From: Teratosphaeria epicoccoides
Taxonomy: Eukaryota > Ascomycota > Dothideomycetes > Mycosphaerellales > Teratosphaeriaceae
DNA: 64,000 bases
Direction: 5' to 3'
NCBI GenBank assembly: GCA_021401465.1
Contig: JADDMT010000015.1
Location: 372,001 to 436,000 of the forward strand
Numbering within the stretch: position 1 is the stretch's first letter; every line of letters starts with the position of its first letter. Positions 1 to 9,990 of this stretch are shown here, piece after piece. Under the pieces are notes generated by a model, which was given only the letters and a program-made list of their open reading frames with translations, did not search any database and had not been told where the DNA came from. The translations under genes were made by a program, and so were the position numbers.

Positions 1-809
1 GGATGTGGGTTGGGAGCGACTAGGGAGGAGGAGTGGGAGTGCGATGGAGGGAGGAGATATGCGCGGGTGGAAGAAAATGGCATTTGTTAGTTTCGTGATG
101 GGTGATGAGTCTATCAACGAGTCAACAAGTTCTTCGAATCCTTGAAGGTTTGGGCTCAAATGTGTCGCGAAGAAATCGTGCCACGGTCGTTCTTGGCGGC
201 ATGCACTGCTCGGCCGCGACGCGTCTCCTAGATATGAGCGTGCCCAGCTCGTCTCAAGCAGCTAAACAGCCTGTACCTAATCGGCGTCAGCGGCGCTAGT
301 GATTTCCTTTGCTTGTGTGAAGAGCGACAGAAAGACTGATTGATGAGGGAGGCTAGCATTTCGATCGGAGAGTAGCTTCTGTCTTAGGATCGATTCTCAA
401 TCTCGCAGTGAGCCAAACTGGAAATGGTACTCAACAGCTGGCGATCTCATGCCCGGTGGCCAGCGGCGAGGCCCAGCAGAGATCGTCTCTTCCCAGGCCG
501 CTGAAAGCTGGGCAGTATGGCAATTTGGCTGCTGTAGGTCTGCAGGTGGTGTAGAGACCGCGGGGACCCCCAGTCTTTCCGCAACCATGGAGTGTTGTGT
601 ATCCGCGTAATGTCAATCCGAAGACGGAGGTGCACGACTGTTTGCTACAGGTTGCTCGGAGGGCAGCTGGTAACAGATAGCAATGGAGTGACAGGGCATG
701 AAATCACCGAATCTCGCCGCGGCGTAGTGCACGACATTCCGCCGTCTTCCAGCCTCGCCCAAAGTGGTCGCAATGATCGACTGACATTTCGACTGACCTC
801 CACACCCCA
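1..809. other. Left-edge stretch without a recognised gene
   Basis: Only short open frames without recognisable domains occur here on either strand. The part next to 810 is the 3' flank of the clpP-like gene. A gene that begins left of the window cannot be excluded, but no coding-like tail was seen. Confidence 0.4.
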
Positions 810-1595
810 TCACTTCCCTTCCCCTCCCTCCTTCTCCTTCCTCCCCATGACCCGATCAATGATCCCCCAATCCATCGCCTCCTCCGCACTCATGAAGAAG
901 TCCCTCTCCATCACCCTCGTGATCTCCTCCAGGCTTTTCTCCCCACCCTCCTTCGGCGTCAAATGCCGCTGATAAATCCGATTCAACTGCTCCCTCACTC
1001 TCAAAATCTCCTTCGCATGGATGGCAATATCGCTCGCCTGCCCACTATACCCGCCGCTGACCTGATGCACCATGATCCTCGCATGCGGCAGACAGCTCCT
1101 CTGCCCCTTGGCACCGCCACACAGCAGCAAGCTCCCCATACTCGCCGCCTGGCCCAAGCAGATTGTGTGCACGGGTGCTTGGAGGTACTGCATGGTGTCG
1201 TAGATTGCGAGGCCGGCGGTCACGGAGCCGCCGGGCGAGTTGATGTAGAGGTTGATGGGTTTTTGCGGGTTTTCGGCTTCGGAGAAGAGGAGTTGGGCGA
1301 CGATGCTGGCGGAGGTGGTGTCGTCGACTTCGCTGTTGAGGTAGATGATGCGTTCTTTGAGGAGGCGGGAGAAGATGTCGGAGACTTGGTAGCCGCCGGA
1401 GGTGATTTCGGTGACGAAGGGGAGGGGGAGGGCGGAGTGCGGCGGAGCGGAGGGTGAGTGGAGTCGGAAGGGGTGGTCGTGGTTGGTTGGTGGGAAGGGG
1501 GGGATGGTGGAGATGGGGCGGAAATGAGGCTTTGAGGTGGAGCGAGGGAGGCGGGAGCGCGCTGCTCGTAATGTTGATCTTGATATGGGCTCCAT
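810..1595 (-). CDS. clpP: Mitochondrial ATP-dependent Clp protease proteolytic subunit (ClpP)
   Basis: This is a serine peptidase of family S14, which forms the tetradecameric chamber that degrades unfolded matrix proteins with a ClpX partner. From the chosen start it is 261 aa: an Arg/Ser/Pro-rich presequence of about 45 residues, then the ClpP fold. Visible motifs are [16 protein letters not shown], the nucleophile segment GQAASMGS (catalytic Ser) and HARIMVHQ (catalytic His). The Asp probably lies in the C-terminal [11 protein letters not shown] segment. I chose the ATG at 1595 because it gives a typical basic mitochondrial leader; an in-frame ATG at 1640 would add 15 residues. It is divergent from the gene at 1673, with 77 bp between start codons. 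Many yeasts lack ClpP, while filamentous fungi such as Podospora have it. Family call is certain, start less so. Confidence 0.93.
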   Translation of the reverse strand: MEPISRSTLRAARSRLPRSTSKPHFRPISTIPPFPPTNHDHPFRLHSPSAPPHSALPLPFVTEITSGGYQVSDIFSRLLKERIIYLNSEVDDTTSASIVAQLLFSEAENPQKPINLYINSPGGSVTAGLAIYDTMQYLQAPVHTICLGQAASMGSLLLCGGAKGQRSCLPHARIMVHQVSGGYSGQASDIAIHAKEILRVREQLNRIYQRHLTPKEGGEKSLEEITRVMERDFFMSAEEAMDWGIIDRVMGRKEKEGGEGK

Positions 1596-1672
1596 GGTTG
1601 ATGTGTGTGATGTATGTATACACTGTCGCGAAACAGACATGTACCAAATGATGGATTTCGCGTGCCTTCCTA

Positions 1673-2806
1673 ATGGGGATGCCAGCTCCGATCAGTCGAC
1701 TTGGCCTCCCGTGCCTCCCGTCTGCTCGCATGTGGAGGACGCGCGCATTGCCTTCGTTGTCGATGCCGCGAGGCCATGTGTCGCGAGCAGCACGATGTCG
1801 CTACAGCACTCTCCGCCCGGTGACGCAGCCTACACGGGTCAGCGAAGATGGAGCCCGTAGCATGCGGCAGAGAGCGCATGGGCGGCGGGCACTGCCATTA
1901 CCTCCCCTGATGGACCCGATAGCACAAGACGCCAAGAGCAGATTCACAGCGCCGAAACCGGGCAAACCCGAGCAGAAGACAGAGTTGCAGCAAGCGCTGG
2001 AGCAGAACGCCTTCGCTCAAGCACTCGCCACGCCCGTCCGCAAATGCGTCCTCACATACGCCCGTCTACCCTCACACTTCCTCCTGCCCTTTGTCTCCAC
2101 ACTCCCCGCTCTCTCCTCCTCGTCCCCAGCGGACGAAGCTCCTCCAGCCATCAAAGCGACTCTCCGACCCGATATCGGAACCACGGAGCATCCTCATCTC
2201 CTCCGCTCACATACCCGCAGTTACATCGTAGCGCGCAAGGCAATAATCAATATATCGACCAAGAAGAAATGGTGGCATCGACTGGCTCCGATGCGTGTGC
2301 AGGAGTGGTTTGCCAAGAAGAGCGGGAAGAGTGGGCGGAATTTGATGGTGGGGAAGGCATGGGTGTGGGACGAGAAGATGAGCGACGTCGTTGCCGAGAC
2401 ATTGCGGGAAGGTGTCAGGGAGGCTTTGGGAACGGCGGAGTTGCGACGGGTCGGTGTTGGTCCGGACGGGACGATGGCGGAGTTGCAGCACGCCGCCTTC
2501 GTTCTCTACTACGCTGGGCACGTACCTCGTCAGGATGGCGGAGCCGACTCGCTTGAGTCGATCGACACGGACGGCGGTGATCATGTCGGGACCACCATGC
2601 CAAATGCTGTCAAGGAGTACGATCTCTCCCAGCTCTTCCCGCCAACTGACACGAAGCTCGAGACGATTCTGCGTCGCTCGGATGTGCATGGGGTGCGGAG
2701 CGCGGACTCGCCAGCGATGTGCATCGTCCCACGGGGAGGCAGAAGCGTGGTGTCGTTGGAGATGGCACTGACACGGCTCCAAAGCTATTTGCGGTGTTCC
2801 GAGTGA
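1673..2806 (+). CDS. Uncharacterised, probably mitochondrial protein
   Basis: A single 377-codon frame with coding-like composition throughout; I do not recognise a named domain. The first 75 residues are rich in Arg, Ser and Pro and nearly free of acidic residues, which fits a mitochondrial presequence. The core carries the short blocks [22 protein letters not shown] and ARKAIINIS, which look like conserved family blocks but could not be checked. The C-terminal half is soluble with no clear membrane span. It shares a 77-bp divergent promoter with the mitochondrial ClpP gene, which agrees with a mitochondrial role but does not prove one. An internal start at the next methionines is possible. 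Confidence 0.7.
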   Translation: MGMPAPISRLGLPCLPSARMWRTRALPSLSMPRGHVSRAARCRYSTLRPVTQPTRVSEDGARSMRQRAHGRRALPLPPLMDPIAQDAKSRFTAPKPGKPEQKTELQQALEQNAFAQALATPVRKCVLTYARLPSHFLLPFVSTLPALSSSSPADEAPPAIKATLRPDIGTTEHPHLLRSHTRSYIVARKAIINISTKKKWWHRLAPMRVQEWFAKKSGKSGRNLMVGKAWVWDEKMSDVVAETLREGVREALGTAELRRVGVGPDGTMAELQHAAFVLYYAGHVPRQDGGADSLESIDTDGGDHVGTTMPNAVKEYDLSQLFPPTDTKLETILRRSDVHGVRSADSPAMCIVPRGGRSVVSLEMALTRLQSYLRCSE

Positions 2807-3266
2807 AGCGGTAAAGCAGCGAAGAAGCAGCTTGGAACACAAGATCGACTACGGAGTTTAAACTCAAATGGCTGTCTGCATCGTTCCCGTGGTGAGGCCA
2901 GACAGTGGTTCTTTGTCCTCGCCGGCTTCCGGCTGACCGACGCTCGCTGGGCTCTAGCTGATGACACTATCCTAGGCTCCAGCTGATCATACACTGTCAT
3001 CCGTGGCCACTTACCTCGCGAGGCTCCAGCTACGTTTCATGATGGCCTCCGTGCGGACCCGTTCTTAATCACCCAATATTGTCTGCGCGAGTGTACAGCT
3101 GTGAGACTTAAAGACTACTCTGACTCCATGGACGACTCGTACGAGACTAGGACCCCACAAGACTGGCGTCCTGGTCATCTTTATCTCCCACTCCCAACCG
3201 TTCCAACGATTGCCCTCGCCACCCGAAAAGCGCTGCTCAAGCAAACACGCCGCCGCAACCGCGACC
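2807..3266. other. Intergenic, convergent 3' flanks
   Basis: About 460 bp between the stop of the rightward gene and the stop of the leftward secreted protein. It holds two short matches to the word CTCCAGCT near 2970-3030 but no coding region or RNA gene that I can see. Confidence 0.4.
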
Positions 3267-3656
3267 TCAAGCATCCTCCGCGAAGCCATCATCAACCTCC
3301 CCCAGCAACTCACTCCCCTCCAAAATCGTTCTCTTATGCTTTCCGTGGAACGCGTACTTCTTATCCCTCGCCGTCGGCGGCATACACTGCATGACCACCA
3401 TCCCCGCCCCCTTGGCACTACACTCCGCCAAGAACACGTCTCCAACGATCTTCGTGCCCGGCTTGGCTGAGCAATTGGCTTCGGCCTCGTGGAAGTCGAC
3501 CCACCAGGATTGCGTGGCGCAGGCGGCGCGGGCGGGCTCGATGAATGGGCTCATGTTTGGTCGCAGGCAGGTGCACCAGTCGAAGCGGTCGTCGGGCCTT
3601 GCGGACACGGTGGCGTGGAGGGAAAGCAGGGACAGGAAGACGACGGTGAGCTGCAT
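3267..3656 (-). CDS. Small secreted cysteine-rich protein (effector-like)
   Basis: The 129-residue product begins MQLTVVFLSLLSLHATVSA, a textbook signal peptide with Ala-x-Ala-like cleavage, followed by a mature chain of about 110 residues with six cysteines (WCTC, AACAT, NCSAK, ECSAK, QCMPP). An even cysteine number suggests three disulfides. The C-terminus is Lys-rich and then acidic. No known domain is recognised. The frame stays open upstream to 3845, but the start at 3656 is preferred because it places the signal peptide at the N-terminus. Size, secretion and cysteines fit the loose class of fungal small secreted proteins, some of which act as effectors; that role is inference only. Confidence 0.65.
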   Translation of the reverse strand: MQLTVVFLSLLSLHATVSARPDDRFDWCTCLRPNMSPFIEPARAACATQSWWVDFHEAEANCSAKPGTKIVGDVFLAECSAKGAGMVVMQCMPPTARDKKYAFHGKHKRTILEGSELLGEVDDGFAEDA

Positions 3657-4952
3657 CGTTGGATGTGCTGGCATTCGATAGGGTGGTGGGCCTAGGTCTT
3701 CGAATGAAACGGTTGGGAGCAGGAGATGAGGGCTGAGGAGGAGGGATTGATGCGCCCGAGTGCTATACATATGCCGCCGGCTCGGCTTGGTCTTAGAATT
3801 TGTCTCAGGTTTGTTGCGAGGACGCGGAACCGCGCCTTGGCGCATGACTGAAAGACATCCTTGGCCTCTCAGCCGACGGCATCGACTAGTCTGGACTCAG
3901 AACCCGGTTGCTCTGGTAGCTAGGATGGGGGATCGCCAAGCTGTCAACTGCACAGACCGCATGCCTCACTCTGCCCTCTTTGATTGATAGATGAGGAATT
4001 TGAGGTCAGGTGTGGATCAAATCTCGAGCCTGACCAAAGATCAGAATGTCTTCAAAGTTCTCGTGGACGCAATCTCCTGGTTCCAATGTCCACCCACGGG
4101 AAAAGCAATGCGCCCAATCTCCTTGACACAGAAGCTCCCTGCATCCAAACAAAACAATCTCTCTACCATACACGAGCGGGCGCCTCGACATCGCCTGAGT
4201 ACTACCGCTCGCTAGCCCATTGGAAGCGCCGCTCAACCCGCTATCTGGAATCCTGATCAAAGCCCATCAGCTAGATGGCAGTCAAGGAGTCCGTCATTGG
4301 TCTTGTAGAGAACTGTGTGCCGCTTTTGCAGGCCAAATCGGGTCCGTTGCAAGCGTAATGCCTCTCGTGGGTAGTCCCATAATGTAAAGGCAAAATCAAA
4401 GACTGCGTCTGCAGTGCTTTTGGTCTGCTGTACGATCAGTCTGGCCGTTGTCGGTGCAGAACTGCTACGGAAGAGTCCTCAGTGATCGGTGTAGCTGTAT
4501 GAGACGTAGCTGGAGGGAATCACTTACTGGGTTGCCTTGTACCTTGCAGCATTGGCCGGCTTGCGCTTTCGCAATGGCTGGAAGGGGTGCCCAGCCAGAC
4601 CACATGCGGAGCGCATGCTGGGGTCGACGTCGCGGCTTTGGAATCGTAGAGATCGAGTGTGGTTGAGATGATTTGTCTTGTCCTTTCAAGCCAGAAGTAC
4701 CTCGATTATGCAAGTCTGCCCATCTTGAGGGTCGAGTGGGGTGCAAAAGGAACTGAAGAGGGAGGCGAGGGCTGTCCATGTCCCCTGCACCTACACAGGA
4801 TGCTCACATCTGTGATGTCGCCGGTGACGAGCGAGCTTGAGTTCGGAGCATACATGCTGGCTATCGAGCTTTCGAAAGAGATGTTGCTGTATGCCGATCT
4901 ATGAAGCTAGGCCATTTCAACGGTACTAGAGGAAATCGAGCTCATCGCATGC
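3657..4952. other. Gene-poor stretch upstream of the secreted protein
   Basis: About 1.3 kb holding the promoter of the leftward secreted protein and the 3' flank of the MFS gene. Short open frames at 4006-4260 and 4465-4779 on the minus strand have no recognisable domain, no clear splice partners and no start context of note. Confidence 0.35.
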
Positions 4953-7563
4953 TCAATAGACATATCTGAAGTTCGGATTCTCCTGATCGGTTTTGTCCTC
5001 GAAGGCATGCACCATGCGCTCGTCTTTGGCCTCCTTGACTCCAGCTGCAGCAATCACGTCTCGCTTTTCGTTCTGACGTTTCAGGTGAACGCGCAGAGCT
5101 ATGATGACGATGAGGAGCAGGGCGTAGCAGCCCATATGCGTAGCGAACGCGATGAAGTATCGAGGTGCGTTCCAGGACAGGAAGACTTGTGGTCCAATAG
5201 CATTACCAGCTGCCCACGAAGCGAAATTGAGTGCCTTGGTGGAGAGACATGTTAGCTCACGAATATGGTGAGTGTTCTGCAGGATCCGACTCACAACAAC
5301 GACGGACCTGCAGATCAGCGAGGGAATGGTTAGCTAATCACTCTGCCAATGTCCTTGTTGGAAAACTTGCTTCTTCGTTTGCCCGGCCACATTGCGAGAG
5401 AGCATGGACATGCCCAGCGTTTGGGCACACCAGAAGCTGAGCACGATATAGTAGCTGAACAGCAGACCAGCTTCGGTTGAGGTGTCGGTGTTTGGAACAG
5501 TCATGAGAACAATCGCTTTTCACAACTGGTCAGCATACTCGGCCCAGCCTCTGACCTGTTTGTAGCTTACTGCCGACAAACGAGGGTACAATGTAGATTC
5601 CCATGATCAAGCTGTGATCTTCTCATCAGTATTGCCGAAGGAGAGGATGTACATCAAGCGAGCCCCTACAGATTCTGTCCGGTCTTCTTTACCAGCCAAG
5701 TCGAGCTAAGCAGTATCATGATGATGAAAGCACCTGAACTACGAGGTCAACATGGAATTGTGCAAACACTCCGCCAGAGTATCGCATACCCAAAACCATA
5801 GCAAGGAGCTGTGTTTGAAGCACGGTGAAACCGAAGCCTGTGATGATGATGTTGGCAAAGGCGCCCAGTCCGCTCGTTGGCAGAGTCGTGGTGATTTGAA
5901 TCAAGCCTGCAGGGCAGTGTTCAGCGTTCATGCGACATCAACTTGGTCGAGTTCTCAGCCTACAATAGCACCAGGTCTGGACGTCCAAGAGTGCCTCCTT
6001 CAGCTGCTCTGGTCGGAAACGCTTATTCTGGATTCCAGTCTGATTGCTTCTGACGCGCTCGACCATGAAGACCTTGTCTTCCTCAGAGAAGCATTTGGCG
6101 CGCATTGGCGAGTCGGGAAGATACCAAAGGACGAAGACACTATCATGGAACGGCGCAGTCAGTAAGCGTTCTCGTTAGTGGTTCTCCGAGGGTTTGCTTT
6201 TTACCCATAGAGGATGGAGAAGCAGCCATAGGTAATGAAGATGGCTTGCCATGACTTGAGTGGTCCGCTATCGATGAGCGTGAAGCAGTACTACACCAGG
6301 ATCAGCACTGATCCTAACAGCAGTGAGCCTGGCTACGGGATGCCTCTTACGGCGAGCAGCCCACCGACGATCTGATCAAAGTCAGCTGGGGATACTGTGC
6401 AGCTGGATCGCGAGACTCGTTGTGACATACTTGCTGACCACCATTCATCATATACCAGAATGTCACTATCGCAGCTTGCTCTTCTCGTTTGTACCACATG
6501 GAGGACATTATCAGAAAGGATGGCTGGCTAGCTGGATGGTTAGCCTTCATGAAATTGAATGTTTGTTGGTTCGAAATGACAGACCAAACTGCCTCGAAGA
6601 TACCCAAGAGGATGCGGACCGTAAGAATGCCGGCGAAATCAGAGCACGCTGTGGATCGAGGTCAGTGTCAATGCCCATGCTGTTGACTCTGCTTGTTTTT
6701 GCATTGTGAGGACTCACCAGCATGCAGTGCCAGTACTGTGCCCCAGAGAATGATAGCTGTGCCTGTTCGACCAACAAGTCAATGCGTGTTTTCAAATATC
6801 TCATCGTAATGCCGTACGAACCGAGAAACTTGGCAATTGGTACCTTGGCAATCATGCGATTGATCGGAAATTCTACAATCAGTATTGCGATGTAGATGGC
6901 CGTGGTGAGCCATGAGTATTGCTGTCCGACGAGATGCTGGAGATGCGCAAACCATAGTCAGCACATGTTTGCCGCACCCATCAAGAGCTGTCTCACCAAA
7001 TCTTTCTTGATCCCCATAATGCTTGTGAAGCTTAGCGTTCCCTTGTCCAGTGCTTGGAGAAAGTATGTGAAGACTAGCCCCGATCAGTGGACTTCTAGAG
7101 CTCACTCTTCGCTCGATTCTCACTCATGATAGGAAGCACTCGCTTGTTGATGAGTGTGTAGAGCCTTGCATTTTCTTCCCTCGAGATGTTGACTGCTCCA
7201 CCTGCCGTGTACTTTGCGACTTCCTGATTATTGCAAGGCCGTGGTCAGCTGGATCCTTGCATATCGAAGAATCTGGCATGTCTAAGATCTGTGGCGGAAA
7301 TAAATGCAGGGTCAGGATTATCTGGTCCGATTCAAGCTTACTGCCTCGCTGTCAGCTCATCAGGATAGAACAAAAGATCTTGGCCACGGCGGTAACGAAC
7401 CCGCATCGATTCGACCATCATCCTGCACGTCTGTCGTGAAGTCGTCTGGCGATGCTATTCTTTCGATCTCAGTGGCGTCCGAAGCAGGTTTCTTGCTCCC
7501 GGCCGCACTCATGGGCTCCATGGCTACTTCAACGGACTCAGTGCCAGCTTTGGACATTGTCAT
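4953..7563 (-). CDS. MFS transporter, Dal5/anion:cation symporter type, multi-exon
   Basis: This is a major-facilitator membrane carrier of the fungal allantoate-permease-like (ACS) family, whose members import organic acids, ureides, vitamins or sugar acids with protons. It is read from several exons on the minus strand. The start at 7563 gives a hydrophilic Thr/Ser/Asp-rich N-terminus. Around 7125-7225 comes a segment with SREENARLYTLINKRVLPIM, the usual cytosolic lead-in. Around 6450-6607 comes GIFEA followed by FLIMSSMWYKREEQ, the hallmark middle-helix block of this family, and around 5716-5931 a helix-rich piece. The last exon carries NAIGPQVFLSWNAP and a charged tail. Stops lie between these blocks, so about eight short introns are needed and exact borders are uncertain. 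It is divergent from the GH105 gene, which suggests uptake of pectin breakdown products; the substrate is inferred. Confidence 0.85.
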
Positions 7564-8040
7564 GGAGTCGTATGGGTTCAGAATGACAGCACCAAGTGGT
7601 CAGAGACAAGAACAGCACCAGAGCTAAATTGTTGAACATATCTTTGGTCACCCGTCCCGCGCTGACTTTGCTCGTGCCAGCCACGAAATGCAAGGCATCT
7701 TGCCCGCACGCAGATCACTGGTGGAGTCGCCTCCTTGAAGACATAGTGGTGCTGGTCAAGGCCACCCCTTGACCCGCGAGATCCACCAACATCCCGACCC
7801 GCGACTTGGCATCTTAATGGACTGGGGAGGTTGATGGAGGCGTGGAGTTGTTTTGTGGGGGTTGCTCAGCTGATGCTCTCGCTGTCTCGGCCTACCAACC
7901 AACGAGTCCCCACAGCGGTGTCTGACGCGTACCCATACATTGCTCTTTGCCATCTTCGAATTGTCGGCAAGCTCCTGGAGCGACATCGTGTTTAACCCAG
8001 CATTTCACTTCAGGTATCAGCGAGAAGCCCTGTACTCATC
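7564..8040. promoter_or_regulatory. Divergent carrier/GH105 promoter with three CreA-type boxes
   Basis: The 477 bp between the start codons of the MFS carrier and the GH105 gene contain three matches to the fungal carbon-repressor consensus SYGGRG within 92 bp: CTGGGG at 7822-7827, GTGGGG at 7855-7860, and GTGGGG on the minus strand at 7908-7913. CreA/Mig1 proteins repress plant cell-wall genes on glucose and usually act through closely spaced sites. The site matches are seen directly; function is inferred, because the consensus is short. Confidence 0.45.
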
Positions 8041-9506
8041 ATGCCACAGCAGGCAGTGACCGTACATGGCCTGGAGGCATCAACTATCCATGCGACGATC
8101 GATAGTCTGATCAATAACCTTGTCGAGATTAAGGACGACTCCGGCAAGTTTCTGCTCAAGCTGGAAGACGGTATGCGAAACTCCAATCGCACCTATAAAT
8201 GGACGTCCTGTCGCTGACGGGCATGCAGGCAGAATCATTGATACCAAAGGGTTAGCAAACAATGCACAAAGCTTTCTGTCCCTTCGCTAAGCTCAGACTA
8301 GCTGGTATGACTGGGAGTGGACACACGGCGTCGGCTTGTATGGTCTCTGGCAGTACCATGCATTGACTGGATCCGCCAAGGCCCTTCGGACGGCGCAGGA
8401 GTGGTTCAAGACTCAACTTGCCGTGGGAACCACCAAGAACATCAATACCATGTCTGTGGCCCTCAATGTCCCTGCTTGATGGACTGTCTGACGAACGCCA
8501 TCCAAGGTCTCCTTTCTTGACTCTGGCATATTTGTACGAGCGGACCGGCGAGCAGTCATATCTCCCATGGTTGGACTCCTGGGCTGAGTGGGCTATGTAT
8601 GATCTCGAGCGCACTCCGTTCGGTGAGTCGTCGTGCCAGCGACCATTGAACACGATCGACTGATCCATAACCGTTGTTTCCACGAAGGCGGCATGCAGCA
8701 CGTCACGTATGCCTCTTACAACGTCAACGAGTTGTGGGCCGATACGCTCATGATGACAGTGCTTCCACTCGCAAAGATCGGGAAGCTACTAGGCCGACCA
8801 GAGTATATCGCGGAAGCAAAACGACAATTTCTGCTCCACATCAAGTATCTGTTCGACCCCCCGACCGGCCTCTGGTTTCATGGTTGGAAATTCGATGACT
8901 CGGAAGGAAAATTTGGCCACAATTTCGCGCGAGCAAGGTGGGACAAGTTCGGCAATGGCATGTTCACGCTGCCGCTGACCAGAATATCCAGATGGGCGCG
9001 TGGAAACGCGTGGCCAGCCATTGTGATTGCCGAAATCATCGAGCTGCTAGGTACGTGGAAGATCTCAGCCAGGGCGCAGATCCTGACGATCGTCAGACTT
9101 GCCTCCCAACGACGCGTTTAGGATACATCTCATCGACACATTAGAAGCCCATGTGCAAGCTCTGAGGCGCTTGCAGGCCGGAGATGGCTGCTGGAGGACA
9201 CTGCTGGACATTCCTGAGAGCGAAGGCAGCTACCTCGAAGCGAGCGCAACAGCAGGCTTTGCTTATGGGATATTGAAAGCGGTCAGAAAGCGTTACATCG
9301 ATCGCAGCTACCAGGACATGGCGATCAAGGCAGTCAAGGCCGTGCTTGCTCGAATAGGTGTAGATGGCGAGCTCCGCGATGTCAGCTTCGGCACTGGCAT
9401 GGGCCTTGACCTACAGCATTACAAGGACATTCCCTTGACGCCCATGCCGTATGGGCAAGCAATGGCGATGATGATGCTTGGTGAGGTTCTGCGGATGTTC
9501 ATATAG
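8041..9506 (+). CDS. Unsaturated rhamnogalacturonyl hydrolase, GH105
   Basis: GH105/GH88-type enzymes remove the 4,5-unsaturated galacturonyl group that a pectin lyase leaves at the non-reducing end of rhamnogalacturonan oligosaccharides. My exon model is 8041-8170, 8229-8250, 8302-8451, 8507-8622, 8688-8937, 8992-9050 and 9097-9506, which keeps phase and gives 378 aa, the usual family size. Diagnostic blocks are WYDWEWTHGVGLYGLW, NINTMSPFLTLAYLYE (created across a splice), YNVNELWADTLMMTVLPLAK, then ARWARGNAWPAI (again restored by splicing) and SYLEASATAGFAYGI near the C-terminus. No signal peptide is visible, so the enzyme is probably cytosolic. It lies 485 bp upstream of a secreted PL4 lyase on the same strand, a substrate-to-product partner. 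Confidence 0.93.
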
Positions 9507-9990
9507 ACTGTGGCTCGCCCATTGACCTCGAAAATGCATCGATGGCATTCGAAGGTCGTAGGGTGGACACGATGCGTTTGCTCGATGGTTGTTTCCGTTA
9601 ATCATTTCCTTGCGCGCGTGACTAAATGCCCACGCTACCTGGTAATAGGACCACATACATCTTTACGATTGAGCTGTTCTTCCTGTCTCCCCTGATTTCG
9701 CCTAGATGTCAAGTACCCTCAACTCCCAGTCCTCGACCAGTCCAATGTTGTTGCAGATACATGTAACCTGGACAACCCGGCAAGCTGATTAGTCAAGATC
9801 GTCTCAGTCTGAGAATCGCACCCAGGTAGTCCTGGCTGCGATGATCATGTACGAGGCAGAAATTCGGTCATCGTTGATCAGGGAAGAAGTGCGGGTCGAG
9901 CAGATTGCCACGCGAGATGGTGGGTGTCACTGTACCTAGGAGCACTTTTATACCACAGGTCGGTGCGTGCTGAGTGCAAGATCAGGCGGG
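9507..9990. other. Spacer between GH105 and PL4 genes
   Basis: About 480 bp holding the 3' flank of the GH105 gene and the promoter of the PL4 gene. A TATA-like string, TTTTATACC, occurs about 40 bp before the PL4 start codon. No further gene is seen. Confidence 0.4.

Noticed and set aside
1045..1731. Long minus frame over the clpP gene
   Set aside because: It is Pro/His/Arg-rich, the usual shadow of a GC-rich gene in another phase; the ClpP frame has clear motifs.
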